From assembly GCA_002366595.1 (NCBI GenBank), contig DFBK01000095.1, positions 24,706-32,838 of the forward strand: a stretch of DNA of 8,133 bases. Direction: 5' to 3'. Below, one piece after another: positions 1 through 5,875 of this stretch. How positions within the stretch are numbered: position 1 is the first letter of the stretch; the number at the start of each line of letters is the position of its first letter. The position numbers were made by a program, and so were the translations under genes. This stretch comes from Anaerolineales bacterium UBA3082. Its GTDB lineage: Bacteria > Chloroflexota > Anaerolineae > UBA7937. A model generated the notes under the pieces. It was not told the origin of the DNA. It did no database searches and worked only from the letters and a program-made list of their open reading frames with translations.

Positions 1-20
1 CTAGCCCTGGGAGAGAGGCT

Positions 21-1052
21 TTGGTAAAGAAATCACTGATCGTCCTTCCCTTTCTCAGCGGGGTTCTCATCCTGGGCGTGGTATTGGCCGCCTCTTTGGG
101 GGCGGTGGTGGTGCCCTTCGATCAGGTAGCGCGGCTGCTTCTGAGCCGCCTGCCAGGGGTGGATATCTCTCCTACCTGGTCGGAGGGGATGGAGGCTATC
201 ATCCTACAGATCCGTCTGCCCCGGGTGGCTGCCGCCCTGGTGGTAGGTTTCGCCCTGGCGGCAGCCGGGGTGATCTTCCAGGGGCTTTTGCGGAACCCCA
301 TGGCCGACCCCTATATCATCGGCACCTCCGGAGGGGCTGCACTAGGGGCCACCGTGGCCCTGCTCTTACCGCTGCAGGTCGTCTGGTACGGCTTCACCTT
401 GGTGCCTTTGGCCGCTTTCGTGGGGGCCCTAGTAGCGGTGCTAGTGGTCTATAACCTAGCTCGGGTGGGGCCCCGAACGCCGGTGACCACTCTGCTTCTG
501 GCCGGCTTCGCGGTCAGTTCCATGTTGGCGGCGGTGATGTCCTTTCTCATGATGTTAAGCGGCACAGGGCTTAGGCGCATAATCCTCTGGACCATGGGCG
601 GGTTAGGAGGGGGGCGGTGGGAGCAACTGATGATCATCACCCCCTTGATCCTTCTGGGAATGGGCTGGAGTTACCTCTACGCTGGCGACCTGAACGCCCT
701 CGCCTTAGGGGAGGAGCAGGCGGCCTATGTGGGAGTGCCAGTTGAACGGCGCAAACTGACCCTCTTGATCCTGGGCTCCCTCCTTACGGCGGCGGCTGTC
801 TCTGTAAGTGGATTGGTGGGCTTTGTGGGGCTAGTGATCCCCCATGTGGCACGGCTGATCTTGGGCCCAGATCATCGTTTGCTCCTACCTGCCGCAGCGC
901 TCCTGGGAGGGCTCTTTTTAGTCCTCTCGGACCTTTTGGCTCGGCTCCTCCTAGCGCCTGCGGAGTTGCCGGTAGGGGTCATCACCGCTCTAGTTGGTGC
1001 TCCCTTTTTCATCTATCTTTTGCGGCGCAGTAAAAGGGAGTATGGCTTCTGA
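21..1052 (+). CDS. FecCD/BtuC-family ABC importer permease
   Basis: This is the membrane-spanning subunit of a type II ABC importer of the kind that takes up iron-siderophores, heme or cobalamin. At 343 aa it has the usual family length and is hydrophobic throughout, consistent with about ten transmembrane helices. Family landmarks are RLPRV (65-69), the QGLLRNPMADPYIIGTSGG stretch (87-105), EEQAAYVGV near the ATPase-contacting region (231-239), GFVGLVIPHVAR (267-278) and LPVGVITALVGAPFF (316-330). The start is TTG at 21, supported by a GGGAG Shine-Dalgarno at 9-13 with a 7-nt spacer; no ATG lies in a better place. The ATPase gene follows after 11 bp, so the two are co-transcribed. The substrate-binding protein is not in the window and probably lies upstream. 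The substrate cannot be told from the sequence, so no gene symbol is given. Confidence 0.93.
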   Translation: MVKKSLIVLPFLSGVLILGVVLAASLGAVVVPFDQVARLLLSRLPGVDISPTWSEGMEAIILQIRLPRVAAALVVGFALAAAGVIFQGLLRNPMADPYIIGTSGGAALGATVALLLPLQVVWYGFTLVPLAAFVGALVAVLVVYNLARVGPRTPVTTLLLAGFAVSSMLAAVMSFLMMLSGTGLRRIILWTMGGLGGGRWEQLMIITPLILLGMGWSYLYAGDLNALALGEEQAAYVGVPVERRKLTLLILGSLLTAAAVSVSGLVGFVGLVIPHVARLILGPDHRLLLPAAALLGGLFLVLSDLLARLLLAPAELPVGVITALVGAPFFIYLLRRSKREYGF

Positions 1053-1063
1053 AGGGAGAGGTC

Positions 1064-1861
1064 ATGTCTGAAGGGAGATATATCCTTGAGGCGCGAGAGG
1101 TGGATTTTTCCTATTACGATGGCCTGGTCATCAAAAGCGTGAGTCTGGGTTTGAAAAAGGGGGATATCGTGGGCCTTATCGGCCCCAACGGTTCCGGGAA
1201 GACGACCTTGCTCAGGCTCCTGAGTGGTTTCTTGCCCCCCAAATCAGGAAGCGTTCGCCTCTCGGGGCGGGATCTAGGGCAGATGAGCCGCCGGGATATC
1301 GCCCGCCTCATCGCCGTGGTGCCCCAGGAACTGGAGATGCTCTTCTCTTTCTCTGTCTGGGAGATGGTGATGATGGGGAGGACGCCTCATGCCCCTCGCC
1401 TGTGGGGAGCGGGACGACGGGATAGGGAGGTGGTAGAGCGAGTGATGGAGCGGGTAGGCATCCAGCACCTGGCTCAGAGGCCCTTCCAGGAACTCTCCGG
1501 GGGTGAGCGGCAGAAGGTGATAGTGGCCATGGCCCTGGCCCAAGAGCCGGATGTCCTCCTCTTGGACGAGCCCACGGTGCACCTGGATATAAACCATCAG
1601 GTGGAGGTCTTAGAACTCTTGAGGAGGCTTAACAGGGAGTCCGGTCTTACGGTGCTGGCCACCATGCATGATCTCAATTTGGCGGCCCTCTATTTCGACG
1701 ATTTGGTATTGCTTAACCAGGGAGAGATAGTTAGCCAGGGGACTCCTGAAGAGGTCTTGCAGGAAGCGAACATCCTCCGGGTCTTTGAGGCCTCGGTGGA
1801 GATCCAGAAACATCCCACCCTTGGTGTGCCCCATATGGTGATCCTCCCCCCGCCCCGTTGA
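1064..1861 (+). CDS. ABC importer ATP-binding protein (FecE/BtuD-like)
   Basis: This cytoplasmic ATPase powers the permease encoded just upstream. All nucleotide-binding motifs are intact in the 265 aa: Walker A GPNGSGKTT (40-48), Q-loop Gln88, signature LSGGE (144-148), Walker B VLLLDE with Glu169 as the general base, the D-loop HLD (173-175) and switch His202 in TMHDLNLAA. The family and length fit the FecE/FhuC/BtuD group. The ATG at 1064 has GGGAGAG at 1054-1060 and directly follows the permease stop, so the pair form one transcription unit. The tail after about residue 225 (VSQGTPEEVL, then a short C-terminal extension) is normal for this group. The imported compound is unknown. No hairpin terminator is visible before the next gene, which carries its own promoter. 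Confidence 0.95.
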   Translation: MSEGRYILEAREVDFSYYDGLVIKSVSLGLKKGDIVGLIGPNGSGKTTLLRLLSGFLPPKSGSVRLSGRDLGQMSRRDIARLIAVVPQELEMLFSFSVWEMVMMGRTPHAPRLWGAGRRDREVVERVMERVGIQHLAQRPFQELSGGERQKVIVAMALAQEPDVLLLDEPTVHLDINHQVEVLELLRRLNRESGLTVLATMHDLNLAALYFDDLVLLNQGEIVSQGTPEEVLQEANILRVFEASVEIQKHPTLGVPHMVILPPPR

Positions 1862-1878
1862 TGCCCCCGGTAAGGAAC

Positions 1879-1907
1879 TTGACATCTCAAATCGATGGGT
1901 GTATCCT
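1879..1907 (+). promoter_or_regulatory. Sigma-70-type promoter for the deacetylase gene
   Basis: A perfect -35 box TTGACA (1879-1884) is followed after exactly 17 bp by TATCCT (1902-1907), which matches the -10 consensus at four of six positions. It lies just after the ATPase stop codon and would start transcription near 1914, giving a leader of about 20 nt before the TTG start at 1935. It implies that the deacetylase can be expressed independently of the transporter. The call rests on sequence match only. Confidence 0.6.
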
Positions 1908-1924
1908 TTCTTTGACCCTGGGGC

Positions 1925-1928
1925 GGAG
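1925..1928 (+). promoter_or_regulatory. Shine-Dalgarno deciding the TTG start at 1935
   Basis: GGAG sits 6 nt before TTG 1935. The longer open frame begins with GTG at 1899, which has no Shine-Dalgarno at a usable distance and lies upstream of the transcription start predicted from the promoter at 1879-1907. Starting at 1935 also gives a compact lipoprotein signal peptide of 19 residues before the lipobox cysteine. Confidence 0.6.
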
Positions 1929-1934
1929 TGGATT

Positions 1935-3035
1935 TTGCTCAAACTTGTCTGGGAAGCCAGCATAGTTCTGGTAGTTTTTTCCTTAGTCGCCTGCAGCGAG
2001 CCTCCTTTTGAAGGGGTGACGCCGGAATCGGTGGTGACCCTGACGCCCACCAGCGAGTTCAACCCTCCGACAGCAACGCCATCCCCGATCTTGAGGCTGA
2101 CGCCTACCAGTGAGTTCAACCCTCCGACAGCGACGCCCTCCCCGATCTTGACCCCTGAGGTTCATAGGAGTTTCATCCCTCTAGCGGTCGTCCCGGAAAG
2201 GAGCGAGAGGCCCCAAGGGAACCCCTCGACCTCCACCCCGCGAGGCGCGATACTAGCCCTAATAGCCTCCCCATCCCCCGCCCCAACCGCTACGCCCACA
2301 GCGATAAGAGATCTCCTCCCAGATGGCGTGTTACGGGAGACCACGGTGCCTATACTGATGTACCATCATGTGGGGGAACCCCCTCCGGGGGCTGATGCCA
2401 TCCGGCGAGACCTCACCGTTTTACCTAGTGAGTTCGAGGCTCAATTGGCCTACTTATCTGAGGAGGGGTACCAAACGATCCACCTGAGCGATCTAATCAT
2501 GCATCTACAGATGGGGAGCCCTCTCCCCCCCAAGCCTATAGTCATCACCTTTGACGATGGGTACCACGACGCCTTCACCAACGCCTATCCCCTCTTGAAG
2601 GAGTATGGGTTCGTGGCTACTTTCTTCATCATCACCCAACTCGCTGATGAGGGTCGAGAGGATTATCTCTCCTGGGCGGAGATAAAGGCCCTTCACGCTG
2701 CGGGGATGGAGATAGGGAGCCACACCTACACCCATCCGGACTTGAGAGAGCAACCCTACGACTATGTCGTCTGGCAGGTTCTGGGGTCCAAGGAGGCGAT
2801 AGAGGCACGCACGAAGGGGCCAGTGCGCCTATTCTCCTACCCTTCGGGAAAGTATGACGAGCAGGTGGTGGAGGTCCTCAAGAGCACGGGGTACTGGGGA
2901 GCGGTCGCTGTTAGTCAGGGAGCCCATCAATCTTCGGATCGCACCTTCAAGTTGCAGCGCATCCGGGTGCGGGGCAGTTACAACCTTCGGGATTTCGCTT
3001 ACTGGTTGAACTACTGGCTGGAAGACTCAGAGTAG
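1935..3035 (+). CDS. Lipoprotein polysaccharide deacetylase (NodB-homology domain)
   Basis: The product is a predicted cell-surface carbohydrate esterase (CE4 family) that removes N-acetyl groups from a glycan. Counting from TTG 1935 (366 aa), residues 1-19 form a lipoprotein signal ending in the lipobox LVAC with Cys20 as lipidation site. Residues about 21-125 are a Pro/Thr/Ser-rich linker with a 19-residue tandem duplication. The catalytic domain follows, from VPILMYHHV (about 138) to the C-terminus. Its motifs are complete: TFDDG (205-209, with base Asp207 and metal ligand Asp208), SHTYTH (262-267, metal ligands His263 and His267), and SYPSG (301-305) as the third motif. The MYHHV opening resembles PgaB-type poly-GlcNAc deacetylases, but peptidoglycan or another surface polymer is equally possible. 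An alternative GTG start at 1899 would add 12 residues and is less likely. The 3' end overlaps folK on the other strand by 25 bp. Confidence 0.9.
   Translation: MLKLVWEASIVLVVFSLVACSEPPFEGVTPESVVTLTPTSEFNPPTATPSPILRLTPTSEFNPPTATPSPILTPEVHRSFIPLAVVPERSERPQGNPSTSTPRGAILALIASPSPAPTATPTAIRDLLPDGVLRETTVPILMYHHVGEPPPGADAIRRDLTVLPSEFEAQLAYLSEEGYQTIHLSDLIMHLQMGSPLPPKPIVITFDDGYHDAFTNAYPLLKEYGFVATFFIITQLADEGREDYLSWAEIKALHAAGMEIGSHTYTHPDLREQPYDYVVWQVLGSKEAIEARTKGPVRLFSYPSGKYDEQVVEVLKSTGYWGAVAVSQGAHQSSDRTFKLQRIRVRGSYNLRDFAYWLNYWLEDSE
2040..2153 (+). repeat. Tandem 57-bp coding repeat (two copies) in the deacetylase linker
   Basis: Copies at 2040-2096 and 2097-2153 each encode LTPTSEFNPPTATPSPIL plus one further residue (Arg in the first, Thr in the second). 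In the first 54 bp they differ at four positions, all third-codon positions and all synonymous. The repeat lengthens the extended Pro/Thr linker that holds the catalytic domain away from the lipid anchor. Confidence 0.95.
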
Positions 3036-3505
3036 AGGCACACCTCCTCTGGGTTCTCTATCCTCTCAGGGAGTTCTTCGATAGTGAGGCCCAGGAGGGG
3101 ATGAACCAGGTTTGGGGCTATCTCCTTGAGGGGAACCAGGACGAAGGCCCGCTCTGCTAGGCGGGGGTGGGGGATAACCAGGTCTGGGGAATCGAGGATA
3201 AGGTCATCATAGAAAAGGATATCGATATCTATAAGTCTAGGGCCGAAACGGAGAGTCCGTTTCCGGCCCAGATTTTTTTCCATAGTTTTGACCAACTCCA
3301 GGAGAGCCTGAGGAGCCAGTTCTGTCTCTACGGAGCAGACGCAGTTGAGGAACCTGGGTTGGTCTTTATAGCCCACCGGTTCCGTCTCGTAGAGAGAGGA
3401 TACCTTGAGTATCCTCGCCTCCTGCCCCAGCATCTTGAGGGCAGAGGCGATGTTTGCTTCTCGGTGGCCCAGGTTTGACCCCAGGCTCAGGTATGCTGTA
3501 GCCAT
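3011..3505 (-). CDS. folK: 2-amino-4-hydroxy-6-hydroxymethyldihydropteridine pyrophosphokinase (HPPK)
   Basis: HPPK transfers pyrophosphate from ATP to 6-hydroxymethyl-7,8-dihydropterin, the step before dihydropteroate synthase in folate synthesis; it is cytoplasmic. The 164-aa protein has the family length. It starts with the typical AYLSLGSNLGHRE (residues 4-16), followed by SSLYETEPVG (36-45) and the HPPK signature RFGPRLIDIDIL (86-97), in which Asp93 and Asp95 are the expected Mg-binding pair; HPRL (113-116) is also present. The open frame runs on upstream to 3658, but that part crosses repetitive non-coding DNA and the family begins exactly at this Met, so ATG 3505 is preferred. The Shine-Dalgarno is poor. 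A GC-rich hairpin lies about 20 nt upstream. The stop codon lies inside the convergent deacetylase gene. folK probably continues the murA transcript across a 252-bp repeat-rich gap; I see no separate promoter. Confidence 0.95.
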   Translation of the reverse strand: MATAYLSLGSNLGHREANIASALKMLGQEARILKVSSLYETEPVGYKDQPRFLNCVCSVETELAPQALLELVKTMEKNLGRKRTLRFGPRLIDIDILFYDDLILDSPDLVIPHPRLAERAFVLVPLKEIAPNLVHPLLGLTIEELPERIENPEEVCLYSESSSQ

Positions 3506-3518
3506 CTTGTGATACCCA

Positions 3519-3578
3519 GTGTAGGGGCGGGGCTTGTCCCCGCCCGGATTCGGGAGTTCACCAGGACCTCCCCTACAC
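3519..3578. repeat. 60-bp two-hairpin palindromic element with 9-bp terminal inverted repeats
   Basis: GTGTAGGGG (3519-3527) and CCCCTACAC (3570-3578) are perfect inverted repeats bounding the element. Inside are two further stems: GGGCGGGG/CCCCGCCC (3525-3532 with 3538-3545, 5-nt loop) and GGGAG/CTCCC (3552-3556 with 3568-3572). The outer and inner pairings overlap and would compete. The layout is like short dispersed intergenic palindromes found in many copies in some bacterial genomes; a single window cannot show the copy number. In the folK transcript the first stem would lie about 20 nt before the start codon. Confidence 0.75.
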
Positions 3579-3598
3579 AAATATCTCCTGTGTCTGGT

Positions 3599-3647
3599 TG
3601 GATTACCGCCTATCCCTCGGGATCCCGTAGGGAAAGGCGCCAATCCA
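3599..3647. repeat. 49-bp imperfect palindrome with palindromic centre
   Basis: Arms at 3599-3617 and 3629-3647 pair over 19 positions with three mismatches. The central 11 nt contain CGGGATCCCG (3618-3627), itself a perfect 10-bp palindrome with a BamHI-type core. It could form a long hairpin or cruciform. It lies 20 bp from the element at 3519-3578 and does not share its end sequences. Confidence 0.7.
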
Positions 3648-3713
3648 GGAGCGGTCATCTATTCAATGGGGATCTCTTTGTGGGGCCAGTAAGAAACCTC
3701 TGACGCCACCGCG

Positions 3714-3756
3714 AGGGGCGAGTACAGACTTCGGTGTACAGTCGAGTCTTGTCCCT
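3714..3756. repeat. Degenerate palindromic repeat next to the murA stop
   Basis: Imperfect ends AGGGGCGAG (3714-3722) and CTTGTCCCT (3748-3756) pair at seven of nine positions, with an inner GTACA/TGTAC pair (3722-3726 and 3735-3739). Two 10-mers (3720-3729 and 3734-3743, eight of ten identical) form a direct repeat with 14-nt spacing. Positions 3734-3755 match 3519-3540 at 17 of 22 bases in the same orientation, suggesting a decayed relative of the 60-bp element. Confidence 0.5.
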
Positions 3757-3757
3757 A

Positions 3758-5038
3758 TTAATCCTTGACCCTCTCTATCCTCGCTCCTAAGGCCCTGAGT
3801 TTTTCGTCTATCCTTTCGTATCCCCGGTCTATCTGGCCGATATTCTTGATGACGCTTTGCCCTTCGGCGCAAAGGCTGGCCACCACCAGGGCCATCCCTG
3901 CCCTGATGTCAGGGCTCTCCATAACCTCGCCGTGAAGCCTAGCCGGCCCCACTACCACTACCCGGTGAGGGTCACAAAGTATGAGGCGGGCTCCCATAGC
4001 GATCAGTTTGTCCACGAAGAACATCCTGCTCTCATAGAGTTTCTCGAAGAAAAGAACCGTTCCCTCCGCCTGGGTGGCCACCACAATGGCCACGCTCATC
4101 AAGTCAGCGGGGAAGCCTGGCCAGGGGGCATCGTCTATCTTAGGGATGGCCCCATGAGCGTCGGCTACCACCTTAAGGGAAGTGTGGTGGGGCACGAAGA
4201 GGTCGTTACCCCTAACCTCTACCTCGATGCCCAACCTTCGGAAGACGAGGAGTATCATCTTCAGATGGTCGGGTTGACCGTTCTTAATGAGGAGTTCCCC
4301 TCCGGTGACGGCGGCGCAGGCGATGAAACTTCCCACCTCTATATGATCGGGCTCGATCTCGTACTCGCCACCGTGCAATCCATCTACCCCTTCTACGACC
4401 AAAGTATTGGACCCCAGTCCTGAGATCTTGCCCCCTAGCCGGTTAAGGAAGCGGGCTAAGTCTTGGACATGGGGCTCAGAAGCGGCGTTGCGGATGACCG
4501 TGGTCCCCTGGGCCAGACAGGCGGCCATGAGGGCGTTCTCCGTCCCCGTGACGCTGGCCTCATCCAAAAATATCTCCCGCCCTACAAGTCCAGTGGTCTT
4601 CATCTCATAATGGGAGCCCACCTCGATCTGAGCGCCCAGGGATCTGAGAGCCATGAGGTGGGTGTCTAACCTTCTTCTCCCGATGACATCGCCGCCGGGT
4701 GGGGGCAAACTGACGCCTCCACAACGGGCTAGAAGAGGGCCCGATAGGAGGATAGAGGCCCGGATCCTCCGCGTTAGTTGGGGATCGATCTCCCTGCTCC
4801 TCACATTACGGGCGCGAAGGGTCAACTCTCTGTCGCCCAATCTATGAATCTCCACCCCCAGGTGGGCCAGGATCTCCAGCATCGTTTCCACGTCCTTGAT
4901 CTGGGGGAGGTTACGGATGACCACCTCTTGATCGGTGAGGAGGGTGGCGGCCAGGATGGGCAAGGCTGCGTTTTTGTTACCACCAGGGGTTACTCTCCCT
5001 TGTAGCGGGTATCCACCTTTGATAATAAACCTATCCAT
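3758..5038 (-). CDS. murA: UDP-N-acetylglucosamine 1-carboxyvinyltransferase, Asp-type active loop
   Basis: MurA transfers enolpyruvate from phosphoenolpyruvate to UDP-GlcNAc, the first committed step of peptidoglycan precursor synthesis, in the cytoplasm. The 426-aa length is normal. The N-terminus GGNKNAALPILAA (19-31) carries the conserved Lys22-Asn23, SVTGTEN lies at 162-168, the conserved Asp of FPADLMS is residue 312, and the C-terminal IDRGYERI contains Arg405. The active loop reads PGGDVIG, so position 117 is Asp (codon 4690-4688) where most bacteria have the Cys attacked by fosfomycin; GPL-to-GG spacing is the same as in E. coli. The ATG at 5038 has GAAGGG 8 nt upstream (5052-5047) and overlaps the methyltransferase stop by 8 bp, so translation is probably coupled. 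Related EPSP synthase is excluded by the MurA-specific motifs. Confidence 0.97.
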   Translation of the reverse strand: MDRFIIKGGYPLQGRVTPGGNKNAALPILAATLLTDQEVVIRNLPQIKDVETMLEILAHLGVEIHRLGDRELTLRARNVRSREIDPQLTRRIRASILLSGPLLARCGGVSLPPPGGDVIGRRRLDTHLMALRSLGAQIEVGSHYEMKTTGLVGREIFLDEASVTGTENALMAACLAQGTTVIRNAASEPHVQDLARFLNRLGGKISGLGSNTLVVEGVDGLHGGEYEIEPDHIEVGSFIACAAVTGGELLIKNGQPDHLKMILLVFRRLGIEVEVRGNDLFVPHHTSLKVVADAHGAIPKIDDAPWPGFPADLMSVAIVVATQAEGTVLFFEKLYESRMFFVDKLIAMGARLILCDPHRVVVVGPARLHGEVMESPDIRAGMALVVASLCAEGQSVIKNIGQIDRGYERIDEKLRALGARIERVKD

Positions 5039-5837
5039 AATTAGAACCCTTCGAAGAATCTAGGCCATTTGCTTTTTGGGCAAGACAGATAATAGAGGTG
5101 CCGAAGGGGAGGTTTAAGAAACGGAGGAGTGCCGCCTCCAGCCAGCCCACACCGCTAAGAAAGGTGTTCAGAAGAGGAGGAGCGGGCTCCATCTCTACCT
5201 GATAGGCTTCCTCATCGGTATCCGGCGCTTTGATTTGGGGCTTCCTCCCCGACAGCCGCTCCCAGAGGAGGCGGAGGAGAGCCAAGGGAAAGACGAAGAA
5301 ATTGTTATAGGTGGTGCGCCGGGGGGTGAAGCCCACGCTCTCTAGTTTCTCATGAAGTTCACTCTTGGTATAGCGGCGGTGGTGTTTATTGATCTCGTCG
5401 TTGGCGCTCCAGAGCCAGCCGAAAGCGGGGACGGTAGTCACCAAGAACCCCCCGGGAGCGCAAACACGGTGACATTGGCGAAGGACCAAAAGGTCGTCCT
5501 CACAATGCTCGATCACATCCAAGGTCGCTACCAGATCGAAATTCTGGTCCGGGAAGGGCATCTCCTCGGCAGAGGCGAGTCTAGCCTCATACCCCCTCTG
5601 GTGGGCGACCTTCAGGGGTTTGGGGTTATTATCGATGCCTAAAACCCGCCCATACCGGCCCAGGTGGTGGATCATGTTCCCCGCTCCGCATCCCACATCC
5701 AAGATTTCAAGGTCACGGCGAGGAAGGGTTCGGTCCAGCAGGGCGAAGAGAGCCCTGGTGCGGCTGGCGAACCACCAGTGGGCATCTTCCTCTAGTTGTT
5801 CAGGGGTTAGAGCCTTCGACTTAACTTCGCATCCCAT
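5031..5837 (-). CDS. Class I SAM-dependent methyltransferase, surface-glycan type
   Basis: The 268-aa protein has a Methyltransf_11-like Rossmann fold. Motif I is ILDVGCGAG (45-53), with acidic Asp69 in LGIDNN at the end of strand 2 for binding the SAM ribose, and TLDVIEH (105-111) as the strand-4 motif. The N-terminal AHWWFASRTRAL (19-30) and the later VPAFGWLWS and HHRRYTKSEL segments are characteristic of methyltransferases found among glycosyltransferases in polysaccharide loci. A hydrophobic patch (FFVFPLALLRLL) follows. The acceptor is unknown; a lipid-linked sugar or other glycan intermediate is my inference from the neighbours. ATG 5837 is preferred although it has no Shine-Dalgarno, because an extended -10 promoter ends ten bases upstream and predicts a transcript starting within a few nt of it. 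GT9 lies 15 bp upstream and murA overlaps downstream. Confidence 0.88.
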   Translation of the reverse strand: MGCEVKSKALTPEQLEEDAHWWFASRTRALFALLDRTLPRRDLEILDVGCGAGNMIHHLGRYGRVLGIDNNPKPLKVAHQRGYEARLASAEEMPFPDQNFDLVATLDVIEHCEDDLLVLRQCHRVCAPGGFLVTTVPAFGWLWSANDEINKHHRRYTKSELHEKLESVGFTPRRTTYNNFFVFPLALLRLLWERLSGRKPQIKAPDTDEEAYQVEMEPAPPLLNTFLSGVGWLEAALLRFLNLPFGTSIICLAQKANGLDSSKGSNYG

Positions 5838-5846
5838 CGATTAAAG

Positions 5847-5875
5847 ATTATATCACAGGATCTTCACCATCTCCA
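5847..5875 (-). promoter_or_regulatory. Extended -10 promoter giving a near-leaderless methyltransferase mRNA
   Basis: On the minus strand TATAAT (5852-5847) is a perfect -10 box, preceded by TG one base before it (5855-5854), an extended -10. Seventeen bp further upstream TGGAGA (5875-5870) matches the -35 consensus at four of six positions. The predicted start point is about 5840, only about three bases before the ATG at 5837. The box lies over the GT9 stop codon (TGA, 5855-5853), so the promoter is partly inside the upstream gene. Confidence 0.6.

Larger units (their letters stand above)
3506..3757. other. Repeat-rich intergenic region between murA and folK
   Basis: These 252 bp separate the murA stop from the folK start. 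Both strands contain open frames here, but none resembles a protein. The stretch holds three palindromic elements, listed separately: 3519-3578, 3599-3647 and 3714-3756. No hairpin is followed by a T-run in the direction of murA transcription, so I cannot call an intrinsic terminator, and I see no convincing -35/-10 pair for folK. Confidence 0.8.

Noticed and set aside
1562..1593. TTGGAC and TATAAA as a promoter inside the ATPase gene
   Set aside because: The spacing is 20 bp and both boxes fall in the conserved Walker B and D-loop coding region, so coincidence is likelier.
1610..2119. 169-aa open frame on the - strand across the ATPase end and deacetylase start
   Set aside because: It is a shadow of two well-supported + strand genes; its repeats merely mirror the 57-bp tandem duplication.
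3525..3545. GC-rich hairpin as an intrinsic terminator
   Set aside because: No run of T follows it on either strand, so it does not meet the usual form; it is treated as part of a repeat element.
3506..3658. N-terminal extension of folK to 3658
   Set aside because: The added 51 residues are translated from the palindromic repeats, are rich in Gly, Pro and Arg, and precede the exact family start at the Met of ATG 3505.
3509..3703. 64-aa + strand open frame in the murA-folK spacer
   Set aside because: It runs through all or part of two palindromic repeats, has no plausible ribosome site, and resembles no protein I know.
3506..3757. CRISPR array or tRNA in the intergenic stretch
   Set aside because: The repeats are palindromic and differ from each other, with no regular spacers, and no cloverleaf could be drawn.
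3857..4423. 188-aa open frame on the + strand
   Set aside because: It is antisense to murA, has no recognisable domain, and no Shine-Dalgarno stands out; murA on the other strand is unmistakable.
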